A stretch of DNA of 64,000 bases, from positions 5,704,769 to 5,768,768 of the forward strand of contig NC_084610.1 in the NCBI RefSeq assembly GCF_033807715.1, in the 5' to 3' direction. The stretch's first letter is position 1. Each line of letters opens with the position of its first letter. Of the stretch, positions 41,880 through 54,720 are shown in pieces. Source of the stretch: Cololabis saira (lineage: Eukaryota; Chordata; Actinopteri; Beloniformes; Belonidae). Under the pieces are notes generated by a model that was not told where the DNA came from, did no database searches, and saw only the letters and a list, made by a program, of their open reading frames with translations. The position numbers and the translations under genes are program-made.

Positions 41880-43080
41880 GACTGAATTCTTTGAGGGCGG
41901 CTCTAGAAAGAGGGAAGACTGTTTCAAAACTCTCTTAATGGTTTTCAGCCCAAATGTTGCAGTTTTGTTAATAAAGTGGCATCATGCTTGAATGTAGAAA
42001 TGCACAACGCAAGACAATAGCGAGGAGGCAAGAGTGCAATGTAAAGACTTTAGCTCTGCATTTAGTTTAATTGACACTTTTAACTTGGCGTACATTTTTG
42101 GTTAGGGTTAGGAACTAATTGGTTATGATTAAGAAAGGACAATGGTTGGATCTGAAATACGCCGATTGAAGATGTTAAGCTTTAAAGAAGGAAAAACTGG
42201 AAAAAGTGATTCAAAATTCTGTTAATCGGCTCGTTTTCCATCTAAATATTGTAGTTTTGTCATTGCAGTTGGCATCAAACTTGGTGTATCCAGTAACACA
42301 CCAACACAGCATCTGACAAAGGAGTGACAATCAAGTGGTTTTGAAGAGTCCCTAGGTTCAAAACTGAAGTGGTGGAACTTTTTTTTCTTACTTTTAACTT
42401 CCTGTTCAATTTTTGTTACTTTTAGGCTCCAAGACTAGTTGTTTAGCATTAGGCAGTGATATAATGGTTGGGCTTTAAATACAGTGATTTACAACTATGA
42501 ATAGTGATTGTTATTCATCTGGTTTTCATCCCACATTTTGCAGATTTGCTACTGCAGGTGGCGTCACACTCTTTACATCCAGCAAACACAGAGAAAAAAA
42601 TACATTTAATAAAATGTAACACCAATAGCAATGATCTTTTAAAGAGTTAGCATGAAGAGGCTGGAGTGGTATCAGATGATGAAGTGGTGGGACTGTCGTT
42701 TATTTGTTATATTTTCCATTAACCTTTAACTTGCTGTTCACTTTTGGTTAGGTTTAGGGACTGTGACTGTTTGGGAAAAACTAGGAGAGGATCATGGTTT
42801 GACCTAAAACACACAATACACACAATGATTCACAATACTAAGCTTTGAAGGAGAGCCAACAAACTGTAAATCATCTGCTTTTCGTCCCATATATTGCAGT
42901 TTTGTCATCAACAACAACATTTTAACAAGTGCTTGGTTAGGATTATGGAAATAAAACTATATTTTGGTCTTAAATACACTGATTGCCAATGTTCAGCCAG
43001 CTCATTTAACAATAATGTGAAATTTGTTTAGAAAACTGATGGTAAGAGTTTGTGTTTTTTGCAAACTTCAGTCACTATTG
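41880..43080. repeat. Degenerate tandem array, unit about 290-360 bp, 3-4 copies
   Basis: Blocks like TTTTCATCCCA..TTGCAGTTTTGTC recur at about 41942, 42234, 42523 and 42880. A second block, CTTTTAACTT..TGTTCA, recurs at about 42074, 42390 and 42724, each followed by a GGTTAGG-like stretch and TTAAATACA-like wording. The order of blocks is the same each time, so this is an old head-to-tail array rather than scattered repeats. No coding frame. It lies in klf7 intron 1 about 1.6 kb from exon 1. Confidence 0.65.
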
Positions 43081-44687
43081 TTCTATTTTCAACTCAGGAT
43101 TCTTGGTGAGGGAAAAAAAAATCTTCATGCAAGAATGGCAATAGGAAATCAATGCTTTTGACACATGCCGAGGGTAAAGGTGGACAAGACATGCCAGCAA
43201 ACTGAGCTTCCCTGACAGGTGTATCTATAAATAAAAAATAGTCTCTATAAAAACTGAATGTAACTCTTTCATATAACATCAGAAGATGGATGCAAACTGC
43301 TAAAGAAGGGGAGAGTCAGTGTTTTGTTTGTCTTTTAATTCCAGGTGGAAGTTTTAATGGGAAGAACGGGCAGCAACCAGTCCTTTCAGTGAGAGAAAGC
43401 ATGGCATTTTCCTCCTCTCTGCAGATAAGAGATTTCCCAGCCTACACACGCAGCTGTCTCCCTCTTCCATTTGCATTAGGTATTGATTTTGATATGCGGG
43501 CTGTGGGTGAGAAGCAGGAGAGAGACGCGCGCCGCATATGGTGCACGTAGGCCCGTGCAATTTCAAAATGACAGCGAAGGCAGGGAGTTGGAGACTTGTT
43601 ATGAAAAGATGCGTCGGTGGCGAACAGTAGGATGCCAATTAGGCTGCTCGGCCCCGGCGAGATCCGCGGTCACGCACCGGCTTCTCTCTCCCCATCTCCA
43701 TCTCCCCCCCACTCCTCCATCCTCCTCCGGGGGGGCGGGGGTCAAGCTCATATTTCATGAACAATACTGGAATCAAATTTCCATGCAATGATTTTAAAAA
43801 ACTCTTTTCTTTCTTTCTTTTTTACAGTTTGGCATTGCAAGCAGCATCTCCAGCAGCAATGCAGGTGACTCTGGTATTAACTTAGGGATTTGGGGGAAAA
43901 AAAGAAAAGGAGGGAGGTTGTTAAGGAGAAGAACTGCTTGCTGTGTCTGACAGGTGAGGGAAAAACTGAAAGGATAGTTGGATAAATCAGTAAATATTGC
44001 TGTAAAACAAAGATTTGACTCATTGAACCACCAAATATTATTTCATAGACTCCAAAACGTCAAAAACCAGCATTTCTTTTAAATAGTTAAAGGTCCTTAC
44101 TGGTCCAAATGCACACAGCACGTGTAATTAAATATACCTTGCGTGGGCTGATATCAGGATAAAAGAGAAGCGTTTGATGAATATCTAATGAAGTGGAGGT
44201 GCCGTGCACCATGCGCTCTCTGGAGCTCCATGCCTTATACTTCTCCTTAAGCGCCCATATATCCCCAACTTACATTAAGAAAGAGTGTAAATTAGAGCAA
44301 AAAATAAATTGTAAGAAGCAGCACGCACATGACGGCTCTTGCCCTCTTGCGCCGCCCTCGTACATTTTTTTCCAGGGCATTTAAAGATGGCACAAAGGCA
44401 GACGTGACACTATATCTATTATGAATAAAAGAGGGCACTTCTCACTGCAAAGGGGGGGTTCACAACTCAGTAATCTGAGGGATGCATATGTATTATTCAC
44501 GATCAATTCAGCCCCCATTACGGGATGCGGATCTTCATTTTTATGGATGCGTTTGACAGCTTTATTACGCGCCGCTGCGCTTTTACTCAGAGGAGACAGT
44601 AAGCCTTTTTAATTTATTCTTAAATTGTATGCCCACTCTTGAAAAAAGTTGACGCCCGCAATCCCGGATTTGAAAGTTGGCACGTAC

Positions 44688-44789
44688 CTGCTGCCAGTTC
44701 TCCTCCAGCGACGGCATGGCAGAGAAGTAGCCGGTGTCGTGCACCAGCTGAAGTTCCTGAAAGATGCTGTGGTTCGCCAAGACATCCAT
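44688..44789 (-). CDS. klf7: klf7 coding exon 1 (start codon exon)
   Basis: This exon encodes the first 34 residues of Kruppel-like factor 7, a nuclear C2H2 zinc-finger transcription factor. The reading begins [20 protein letters not shown] and continues to a WQQ that abuts a GTACGT donor on the minus strand, so the exon ends in phase 0. KLF6 and KLF7 share this conserved N-terminal motif, which opens the activation domain. The MDVLA start and [10 protein letters not shown] wording fit KLF7 better than KLF6. The start is supported by A at -3 and G at +4. The exon joins in frame to 14131-14758 across a 29.9 kb intron. A GC-rich promoter-like region lies immediately upstream. The assignment to the a or b paralogue of teleosts is not resolved. 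Confidence 0.95.
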
Positions 44790-44899
44790 GCTGACGCTCG
44801 GGGATGGAAAAAACAGGAACGATCCACAACAAATGTGCCTCCTTTTCTTGGCTCTGTCAGACCTCTACATCCACTTCTTTCATATTAGTCCTTTAAAAA

Positions 44900-45240
44900 G
44901 GTTGGTTAATAGCGCGGCGCAGCGGCGGAAAGCGTGTCTACTGGGCTCCGGGTACCTGCGCGCATAACCGGTGCGTAACTGAGACTGGAGGCGGCGGCGG
45001 CTCCATGCGTATCCGCGGTGCCAAAACAGCCACTGATAGGGAACCAATCGAGGGGAGGGGCTTTGTAAAACGAAGAGGCGTGGCTAGACGTGTCAATCAA
45101 CTCCCATTTGCTTGTCCATTTAAGGCCAATGGGCGGTGGAGGGTTATTAGAGCCGCGGCGGCGCGTGGAGAGGCGGGCTGAGGGCTGATCCCGCGCCGCT
45201 GATTGGCTCCGCCGACACGTCAATCACCTAGAATATGAGC
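44900..45240 (-). promoter_or_regulatory. klf7: Likely klf7 core promoter / CpG-rich 5' region
   Basis: The DNA just upstream of the klf7 start codon is GC- and CpG-rich, unlike the surrounding AT-rich sequence. It contains several CCAAT/ATTGG boxes (about 45040, 45126 and 45202), a GC box (GGGCGG at about 45131) next to one CCAAT box, and two CACGTC/GACGTG-like motifs beside TCAATCA (about 45090 and 45216). This is typical of a TATA-less CpG-island promoter of a developmental transcription factor. The transcription start is not defined by sequence alone; the 5' UTR probably begins somewhere between 44.8 and 45.2 kb. Inference from composition and position. Confidence 0.7.
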
Positions 45241-47669
45241 TCGATAGGTGAGCTATTTATGGATGGGTATATAGATTTGGAAGAAGGACTGAGAGGCTAG
45301 TCTGAGGAGAGAAGCCATGGTGTAAACATCATGTGTACAAACATTCCTGTAAAAAGAAAATCATGTGTATTCCTGTAAAACACGTGGAGGGGAGATTCCT
45401 ATGGGGACTGAGCTTTAATGAGCGTATAGACTAACCTTGGGGAAAGGTTGGGGTCTTTTGAGACTGCCATGCGAGTTAGTTGAGGTTAAAAGTGCTGTTT
45501 TTTGCTTCATGTGACAGAGAAAAGCCTGATTTTACAGACTCACATTGGGGGCAAATCAAATATCACGCAGCTCATGTGCTCCGAGTAAGAGGTGAAGAGG
45601 TCCACTGCGTGTGTAGAATGACAGATAAGTGCCCAAATCTTCCCCGATTTGATGTGTTTGCTGGTGTGAGCAATGCCGGTTATTCTCTCTCCTCGTGTAA
45701 GCCACCGAAATTGTGTCTTTTCCACACAAGACTGGATAGTATTCCGCCTCATGCTGCTCACACACACAGACTGGGAGTATTGTAGAGGTTTGTAATCTCA
45801 TTACAGTGCTTGGGGAGGCTGGCTGAAGGCCCTGGCGACGCGATTTACACATGGCATTTTGGGAAGGAGAGCTCAGCTCAGACAGACGATGAAGCTCCGA
45901 CTGACATTTATCCATTTGACACAACTCACTCCGCTGCTTGCTGCTTCCTCCGACTTCCTCCTATTTCTCTGCTTTTTTCTTCCCCCCTCCTTGCTGTCTC
46001 CAGCCTCCCTGTACCTCCTTCTGTTTCTCATCTTTTTCCTCTCCATCTGATCATATCCATCCTCTGTCCTCTTGGCTGCACGTAATCGTGCACCCTGTTC
46101 TGAATTTTGCTCAGCGATAATGTGTAAAAGGTGTGACTGAAGGAGACAAACACATGATGGACACATGAATGCAGCATCATGTGCTCTGCAGAAAACAACA
46201 GCCGAGCACGCCTTGTCCTGTTTAGGAGAACTCTGCACGGATGACTGAAGTGTAAAATATTTAGCAGATAAACTCTGCTTTAATGCAGAGGTTATGGGGG
46301 TCCTTGGATTGCAGAACAGGCAGCAGAAATGTGTTTTTTTCACTGCTTAACCAACTGAAACATTGTTTTTATTCAATGATGATGATTATCCCATTTGACA
46401 GAACCATTTCTTTGACATAGAGTGGCTGGTATTTGTTCATGTGCCAACTATTTTTGTTCAAATCAGAAAAGAAACAGGCGTCCTGCAGCTTTGCAGTTAC
46501 TGTGGGTTGTGAAAATGTCTTAAAACCCTATAAAAAAAAGGTTAAATGGTGTCAAAATGCATTCATATTTTACTGATTAAAGCAGTTTATGGTTTAATTC
46601 ATTTGCTGAGAAGCACCTTCTTTGCCAGTTTTGGGCTCTGCCACCTAGAGGGCATATTAATTAAGATTATGGGCATGTAATCTCTCAAATACATTTCCTT
46701 TCCAACTATTCTACTATTCTTTGAGCTGCTTTCAGGAGCAAAGAGAGTGTGTCATCCCTCTAAGAACAGCTTTCAGCATCAGTTAAGTGCCCCCAAAAAA
46801 AGGAGATATAATTACATCCGTGTGACACGCGGTGAGTAGATGTAGTAGTCGTGACAGGAACAAAGGAGAGAGGCATTGCAGGTAGACGGCTGAAGCTGAT
46901 CGATTGCAGCTAAATGTCAGCACACTCGGCCGTGTGTATCAAAAGTGAGGCTGATGTTTGAAAATAAATAAAGCTAAGTGGAGTTAAGTGGAGAGTAATT
47001 GTTTCCAGATTTGTCTAAGCTGTGGTTGTGTGGATTCTGAGCACTTTGGACTCAAATGTGGAGGCTGATAAATCTCACCAAGTGACATAATTCTGGAAAA
47101 GTCTCACTTTCTAGCAGGTATTCCTGGTCCATATGTTCCTTGTCATCTCACTTCTGGATTTGGCATCCTGAGATATAACATAAAAGTTCAGATGTGATAT
47201 ATGTATTATTAATAGATGCAGCAGTCGTTCAGATATTGAACGGCAGAGTCGTTCATACACACCCAAAACGGTGATGGAAAGTGTCATGGTGTGCACCCTT
47301 CCCATAAGATTTGACAGCCTATGAAATAATGGAGTTGCTTTGGTTTGATCCTCAGAAAATCTGTATTTCCAACATAGTTAAAGTGGACGTGGCATAATTT
47401 CCGTGTTTCATCACTGATTCAAAGTGACTTCTCACCCTTAGACGTCTTTGTAACAAAATGATGAACAAGGTGGTGTTGTACTTTTATGCAATATAAGCTC
47501 TACAAACATCTTCCAGTTCCCCAAAGACCTACAAACCAATAACCAGTATAAGCAGAAAGTAATAGAGTTCTGCAAATGTATTTCTTCATCATTTCAGTTG
47601 GCAATTTGAATTTTGTGACAAAGTCCCAATCTGACACTGGATTTTCTAGCAGACTGAACTTGAAGTCCA

Positions 47670-47930
47670 TGTGTTTGTATCTTCTAGATTACTGTAAATT
47701 ATCATTCACAGGAAGTCCAAGTAATTCTATGAATATCCTCCAGCTGATCCAACATGCAGCAGGACAGGAATCAACGAGAGACCACATCTCTCCTGTGTTG
47801 GCCTCCCTCACTAAAAAGTTTCTTTTAATATTTGGATCAAGTTCTGGGTCTCTAACAAGTGCCTGGAGACAATTTGTATCATAATAGATGCTATATTAAT
47901 AACATTAAGCTGAACTGAAGTGAAGCAATG
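47670..47930 (+). mobile_element. L2/CR1-clade LINE fragment (ORF2 C-terminus and 3' end)
   Basis: The plus-strand frame reads LLDYCKLSFTGSPSNSMNIL, then LQLIQHAAGQ and RDHISPVLASL. This matches the conserved LDYCN..L.GLP...L..LQ.IQNAAAR...HITPVLASL block at the end of L2/CR1 reverse transcriptase ORFs. It is followed by GATGCTATATTAATAACATT and GAACTGAAGTGAA, like the L2 3' terminus (GCTATATAAATAAA with a short repeat tail). A 5'-truncated, inactive copy. Confidence 0.8.
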
Positions 47931-48515
47931 CTATTCTGATTTTGGAAAGTTGTGAGTCTGAACGGCTAGCGGTGGGATATGCTGTTTTATTTGTCTGCAT
48001 TCTTTTTGCGATCGGCATTTGCACATATTTTCGTGCAAACATCGTGGATAAACAAAGTTAAAAATTTAACAAAGGGAGCTAACTTCATTGGTGTTTCTAA
48101 ATTTGATCACTGGGCCACCAAACATGTCCAGAAAACACTCAAGACAACAGCATCATGTTTAAAGGAAGTAGCATTACTTTTTCCTTTATCTTTCCAAATG
48201 ACTAACTGTTTGGAGGTATTATGGGCAGTACTTGAGTTGTAAAAAAAAAAAAATCAAGGGGAATGGTGGATTTTATCATATGGGGACAGATAATTTGTGC
48301 TGATTACAAATAATATAATATATTACAAATAATAGCAGTGACCAAAACACCTGCAGAAATACTGCAGGAATGACATAGCAGCAGTTAAATGCAGCCTTCT
48401 GTAAGCTTTAAATATCCACTGGGCTTACATCAAATACATCAAAACACAACAATAAAAAACACTTTTCTGAACTTATCAATATGACTCTGTCCTTCACAGG
48501 ATAAGTAAAATGGAT

Positions 48516-48785
48516 CACTGCAAAAACTCAAAATCTTAACAAGATTTGTCTTATTTCTAGTTAAAATGTCTCATTTTAGTAACAAAATCTCATTACACTT
48601 AAAACAAGACTCATCACTGGAAAAAACAACAATTTTCACCTGTTTCAAGTAGATTTTCACTTGAAATAAGTAGAAAAATCTGCCAGTGGATTATTTTTCT
48701 TGTAATAAGAAGATAAATCGTGTCCCACTGGCAGATTTACTTGAAACAGATGGGAATTGTCAAATAAGTTATATTTCTGGTGTTA
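48516..48785. mobile_element. Palindromic MITE, copy 3, right end truncated
   Basis: The left end (CACTGCAAAAACTCAAAATC) and the central GCCAGTGG/CCACTGGC hairpin are present. The right arm stops near 48785 inside the region that should lead to the terminal repeat, so the copy is truncated or eroded. It lies upstream of klf7. Confidence 0.8.
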
Positions 48786-49323
48786 TTAAATGTTGAAATA
48801 GCAGTAGAACCACATTCATTGATGAAATGACATAAGGGATGGAAAGGGGGGATGGCAGTTTTACAGGGGGGATGATTTTGACCGTTTTTATTTCAGGGGG
48901 GGATGCCATCCCCCTCATCCCCCCCAACTCCAGTACTGATTATGGGAGTGAAGTTTATGCAGTAGCATCCTCAGTTAGGGACTGGGGTGATTTGCAGCCA
49001 GGATGAGCGGAGGATGGACAACCACGACAGGTTGTGGGGGGGTGGACACTGTACTCATCGTTCCTGGTGGAAACGAGGACTTGGTCAACAGATGAAGAAG
49101 TTGATTTGCCAGTCGATTGACATTCCAACTCTTACGTCAGGTCATGACCTGCGCTGAGCGACGTAAAGAATGGGATCAATGAAACAAGGTGCTGAAAAGA
49201 ACTTCCTTTGAAGGGTGCTCGGACCAACGCTGAGAGAAGGGTTAAGTCATCCTCACCCCGGATGGGCTTAGAGTAGAGCCACCTCTCCTGCGTGTTGTAC
49301 AGGACCAGTTGAGTTGGTTTGGC

Positions 49324-49964
49324 CAGAGGTGTCAAAAGTATTCACATTCATTACTCACGTAGAAGTATAAAAGTACTGGTTTCAAAACTACTTAAAGTAT
49401 AAAAGTAAAAGTAATGTAAGGGGGAAAAAAGCCATTAAGGACAAAAGCAATTGAAATTGAATGCATCTTGATATAATGCAAATATATTAAAGAACCATAT
49501 ATGTGTACTATTGAGCATTAACATGTGTTTCAGAGAGCAGGAGATATGATGACTAGTTGCCTATAAGTATTGTAATGGTGCAAAAAGTCAAACTTCAGAG
49601 GCATGTTATCATTTATCCTAACCTTTATTGGAATGTACATCCAAGTTTAGTTGCAGGAATCTGAGGGAACGGATGTAAGAACAAAACTGGACAAGAACAT
49701 CTGAAACAACCACAACCAAATTCACTCTATCCGGATGGAGCAATTTAACTGGATAGTTTTTTTTTAAAGGCCGAAATGAAATAGAGTAACAAGGCTGTTT
49801 TTAAAATGTAAGGAGTAAAAAGTACAGATAATTGCGTGAAAATGTAAGGAGTAAAAGTAAAAAGTCGTCTGAAAAATAATTACTCCAGTGAAGTATAGAT
49901 AACCCAAATTTCTACTTAAGTAAGGTAACGAAGTATTTTATTACTTCATTACTTGACACCTCTG
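49324..49964. mobile_element. hAT-type element (CAGAGGTGTCAAAAGTA)
   Basis: The ends CAGAGGTGTCAA and TTGACACCTCTG are perfect inverted repeats of 12 bp. A perfect 8-bp duplication GGTTTGGC flanks the element (49316-49323 and 49965-49972). The 641-bp body is rich in AGTA-type motifs (GTATAAAAGTA, GGAGTAAAAAGTA) near both ends and has no transposase frame. Confidence 0.92.
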
Positions 49965-52900
49965 GGTTTGGCCCCGGGTCGGGATGCTTTTGAGACACCG
50001 TCGAGGGGAGGGGTTTCACAAATGTCCCTTTTGAAGGGGGGACATTTCTGACTATGCACAAACTGAGCTTCCTGATTACGAGCAGCATGTTTCACACCAC
50101 GGTGCCTCGGTAGCCTTGAGACTTCATTATGTCCTGATCCAAAGTTGCCTGTGCTGACTGCAGCAAAGCAGCACCGAATCGTTTCTTTTCTCTGAAACTG
50201 TTGTTCAAAAGGCAAAATAAGATACACTTGGACCTTGGAGTTCAACTTGACGTCCTCTGGATGTTTTCTTCACCTCTTTATCTACCATCAGGGTTAGGTG
50301 TCCTCTTCAACTACATGCTGGGAGGTTTGGTTTCAGTCACACTCACTTCACTTTTTAGTAATATTTGCAGCTCCAGTCACAAGAACATGAAACCGCTCTG
50401 ATTTGCACCGATAACCAACAACACACTGGAGACTTTTCTCCCTTTAAATGAGCTAATTAGCGGATACAAAAACACATGACAGCCGCTGGACTAATCAGGG
50501 TTAAAACTGAGCTTGAAGATCATTTTTAGTGATAAAACCCCCCAAAATATTTTAGAACGTGAAAGATAAATCCTAAATGACTTCGTGTCATACTTTGGAT
50601 CAGTCTGTCGTACTGTATATTGAAGGCATGCAGGTGTATAACTGCCTTCAGTTTTAATGGTCTTCATGAAATGAAAGTGAGACAAATTTGTCTGCAACAT
50701 GTGTCAACACCATGTTAAACTTTATTAAGACTGCCACGAGCCTTTAAAAATAATAGTGAAAAAAATTGAATTAATATTCCCTTTTCATTTTTTTGAAATG
50801 AAGCTTGAGAAACATGAAAAATTATTGAATTTATTTGTCTCACAGCGATCGGCCCCAGCACCGGTGGGAATTAGCAGCACTGAAAGCTTCCTGCTAATGC
50901 TGTGTACCCCTCTCCGGGTTCCTCTTCTGCCTCCGAAGCCCGTGCATATCATAGATAAAAAATAAGTGCTCACCATTATCCGTGGGCACACGGCGTTATA
51001 TTGTGGATGCTGACATTGCTCTTACCTGGCAGTTGGTGCTTTTACTATATTAATAATGGAGCAGGCACCATCCATCATGGGGATATGAGGCTGCTAATCA
51101 TGTCAGCTCCCTGCATATTCACTCCTTTCATCAAAAGAGGAGGAGAAGGCACCAGGAGAGAGGCAGAGGAAGCAACAGCGGGGGGAAGAGCAGCAGAGTT
51201 ACGGTGAGAAGTGGCGATTAACGGAGTGGGGAAGTGACGGAAGGAAAAGAGAGGAAAAGAGGGGGAAGAAGGAGACGGAAAGGGACGATATCAATGTGCT
51301 GAACACATGACAGATGCCCTTGGCCTTTTGCTGAATGGCTTCCCTGTTGGCAGGAGTTAACCAGTGTATTTAAACAGGACAAGACGAATGGGACCTCTAC
51401 TCCCTGTGCTCACTGAACCAACCCATTTCTATTCCAACTCACAGCCGTCCCCCATGTGGGAATGCTAATATGGTTAGCTGACATTGCTGGGGTTAAAACT
51501 TCATAATGCTGTTTTATTGTAAAATTCACTTTACTGTGACTTTCCAAACCTTTTTCTGGAAGCCTCCACTGAGCATCGCGGCTGAGTCGGCATCTGTGCT
51601 GCTTGAAATGCCACAAAAACAAGGTTAGCGCTAAAAAGCGAAAGGGCCGGCATTATTTCCCCAGTTTACCGTAGGATGTTTTTGCTTGTTTCTCCATCAC
51701 CAAATTTCTTGGAACGAGTTGATTTGCATGTAAAACGGCACCTCATTTTTGCAGGGACACACTTCCCAGCTGGCCTCTGTAGCCATATTAGTCTCCTGCA
51801 TCCGAGGATCCCTGAGTGTCTGTGTTTTTCCCTCATTTGCTGTAATATGACACCCGCGTCCTGATGTGTTTGAACATAACATTTACACAAATCTGCAGTT
51901 TTTTTCCCGCAGCTGAAATTGCCTCAGTGTAATATTATGATAACTTTCATGCTTTGAGGGAATAAAACCACACAATTATTTCCCAGAATGCCCGCCCTTG
52001 AACGTGCCTTTTTGCTCGGCGATCGGCACAAGAAAAGGAAATTTTCCCAGTGATTGATGGACCTGGTTAAGTAAAGATAAGATTTTGAAAACGTGGCCAT
52101 ATGTTTGGCATATGTATGTCTCTTTTGGCTCAGAGCCTGGATGCAGAAGCATCTTCAATATCCAGACATCTTCCTCACGCTCCACGGGGGGAAAAAGGGA
52201 GAAGGTGCAGATCGGTGATGAGTTGCAGGAGGGGAAGAGGGGTGGATTTCAGAGCGACAGGCCAACTGAGAAGAGCGATAATGAGCGCTCGGGGCTGTCT
52301 GGGGTGCAGACTCCTTCCTGCACCAGATAGCTGTGAGAGGAAGGAGTAGAGATGTGGAACAGGGGGGCAACGTGAGCACAGAGGGCAGGCAAAAGTGGCC
52401 TCTGGGTGATGTTTGATGCGACACTGCTGCTTCCTACGCCAGGAAAAAAGCAAGCTAGTGACGAGGCCATGAGGGGCAGCTGTTAAGTGCCAATTAGGCG
52501 GCGATGAGTGGGAGAAGGAAATACCCATTTGCATGCACACCACCGCAAAGCAGGAAGGATGGGAGTGGTGAGAAAGTGAAACAAATAGGCCGTAATCCCT
52601 GTCAGTTTTCACACAGGCGCTTTCCCTCTCACCCGCTATCTTTCCTCCCGCCTGTTAGGTAACGGCACATCAGTGGCAGTTGGAAATGTGGGTTATGATT
52701 CGCTGCTCCATTTAGCTCCGTCTCCGTCTGGCCAGAGCTTCATCTGAGGGCCACTGAAAGGAACGTTTCATAAGAGCTTGTCACGTTATGCCAAAGGACA
52801 ATGGCTGTTGTCAGGGGTCCAATTAGTGGCCAAATTCACATAGTTTTTAGCTCATGACACACAAAACGATAAGGTGGGATGAGGAGAATCCAGCCTCTTT

Positions 52901-53618
52901 GCTTTTTCAGAGCTCATTTTCACCAATAGTTAGTATTTCTTGCAGTTTTATATAAATTTAGAGGTAGTTAGGATGGGATGGGAAATGCTAATACTATTAA
53001 TAATAGTAATAGAAAAAAAAAACATACCGTGATTGTGATTATGTCAAAATGTGCACAAGCAGGAACAATAAAACTAAATCCTTTATTTAAACGTAATAAC
53101 TCAACTAAAAGTGCTCCAAAAGGAAGGATTAATGAGGTAAAGCAAGCACCCAGAGGAAGTACGAAGGGAATCACACGAGCTGAGGAGAAACTGGAGTGGC
53201 AGAGTGGCGATGGAGCAGCAGGAAACGCAGGAAACGCAGGACAGTTTATCGACATCTGAGCAGGTGAAACAACTGGAGAGAAAGCCAGACAGGAAGGGCC
53301 GTAAATGAACCCTCACTTATAGACTTACCCCGTTGTATTGCTCCGTATACAACCTGCAACACTTTCCCCAAACAAGTTGTGACAAATAAAAATCTTCCAT
53401 TTCAATATTGCCATTTTTTTCACAACACAGAAGACACCAAGGGATGAAGCTTCTCTGTTGTTATTGTGCACCATTCTCCTCTTAAAGCCTGTCTTAAGGA
53501 GTCCAACCGAACGGCTTTGCTCATGTCTTATTGTTTTGTGTTTCATATTTCTCCACAGATTCTCCGTTTGGGGGAAGTCAAGACTGAAGATAACCCATCC
53601 CAGTTTCTTTCCCTGTGT

Positions 53619-54223
53619 TAGGGCTGGGCGATATATCGAGATTTTAATATATATCGATATATTTTCAAACGCGATATGGTACGAGACAATATCGTTTATA
53701 TCGATTTAAAAAAAATAAATAAAATGTATGATTTTGATATAGCTTATTTTGTGACAAATTGACTTGAATGTTTTATTTGAGATTTGCACAAATGTTTTGT
53801 TATTTGCACAACTGTCAACCTCAGTGGAAAAGTCTGCCTGTTACTGTCTACATTGTATTAATTGCACAGTGTATTTTAATTTAATTGTTATGCAGGAAAG
53901 GGATATTTGTTTTATTTTATTCTAGAAGCATTTTTATTCTATATATGCAGGCAGTTTATTTTTATTTCATTTGTTGTATACATTTTGATATTGTGCAGAC
54001 CTCTGTTAACAAAGGTACCTGTGTGACATTTGGCACAAGGCTTTGTATTAAAACTGACTGTTTTTTTAAGGGTTTGCCTCAGAAAAAAATGAAGCTAACA
54101 GAGATGCTATGCTATAATGGAAACCCCAATTATGGCACAGAAAAAATATCGATATATATCGAGTATCGCCATTCAGCTAGAAAATATCGAGATATGACTT
54201 TTGGTCCATATCGCCCAGCCCTA
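53619..54223. mobile_element. hAT-type MITE (TAGGGCTGGGCGATAT), copy 2
   Basis: Same family as 12789-13347, 605 bp, with identical ends and a perfect 8-bp duplication CCCTGTGT (53611-53618 and 54224-54231). Compared with copy 1 it has small extra segments (for example near 53790 and 54118) but is otherwise highly similar. Open frames inside it are shared accidents of the repeat and not treated as genes. Confidence 0.93.
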
Positions 54224-54439
54224 CCCTGTGTAGAAAGTGCATGCATTACAAAGTCATTGTCTTCTTAAAAAAGTCTCTGGAAAAGACGTGGTCTTGAGGG
54301 CAGTAGGTACAAGTTGCTGTAAAATAGAATAAATACACCTTTACACCAAAAGTACACCTTTTAACCACATAGCGGTCCATCCCTTCGCCTCAAAGCCCAG
54401 AGGTGTCGCCACTTTGGCTGGACAGGGTTCACACTACAC

Positions 54440-54720
54440 TGTTAAAATTTACCAGCATTTCACAATAATTAACAGTATTATTTCACAGTAACTTGTTGTA
54501 ATTAGGTTTCCCTGTAATATCCCAATGAATACCTGTAAAAAGTACAGTATCCTTGGATTTTACAGTATTTAACTCTTGTTTTACAGTAAAATCCTGCAAT
54601 CTAAAACCTGCTGTTATATCACAACAAGGTCTGTAATATCACAGCAACACTGTAAAAAAATGCAAGGATTTCACAGCATTAAACAGTATTATTACAGTGA
54701 AATATTGTGTTGAAATGCAC
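54440..54720. repeat. Left subterminal ACAGTAA repeat array
   Basis: Repeated words such as TTCACAGTAA, TTTTACAGTA, AACAGTATTA and GTAATATCACA recur about every 15-30 bp. The array includes an internal ACACTGTAAAAAA near 54645 that resembles the terminal repeat itself. Confidence 0.8.

Larger units (their letters stand above)
45241..54436. other. 5' flank of klf7, no host gene recognised
   Basis: Apart from the mobile elements listed separately (47670-47930, 48516-48785, 49324-49964 and 53619-54223), I see no coding exon, RNA gene or clear promoter in this interval. The stretch 51120-51300 is strongly purine-rich. In tetrapods the next gene upstream of KLF7 is some distance away, so an intergenic region here is expected. 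Confidence 0.6.

Noticed and set aside
48830..48935. GGGGGGATG-rich segment resembling a transposon end
   Set aside because: No matching inverted end or target duplication was found nearby.
49132..49315. 67-codon minus-strand frame next to the hAT element at 49324
   Set aside because: Possibly an old repeat interrupted by the hAT insertion, but I could not tie it to any family.
52968..53316. Overlapping open frames at 52978-53259
   Set aside because: No recognisable domain, no splice context and low-complexity residues; not supported as a gene.
53885..54268. 127-codon plus-strand frame at 53885-54268
   Set aside because: It lies mostly inside the hAT MITE copy 53619-54223, runs past its end, and a shorter equivalent occurs in the other copy; a repeat artefact.
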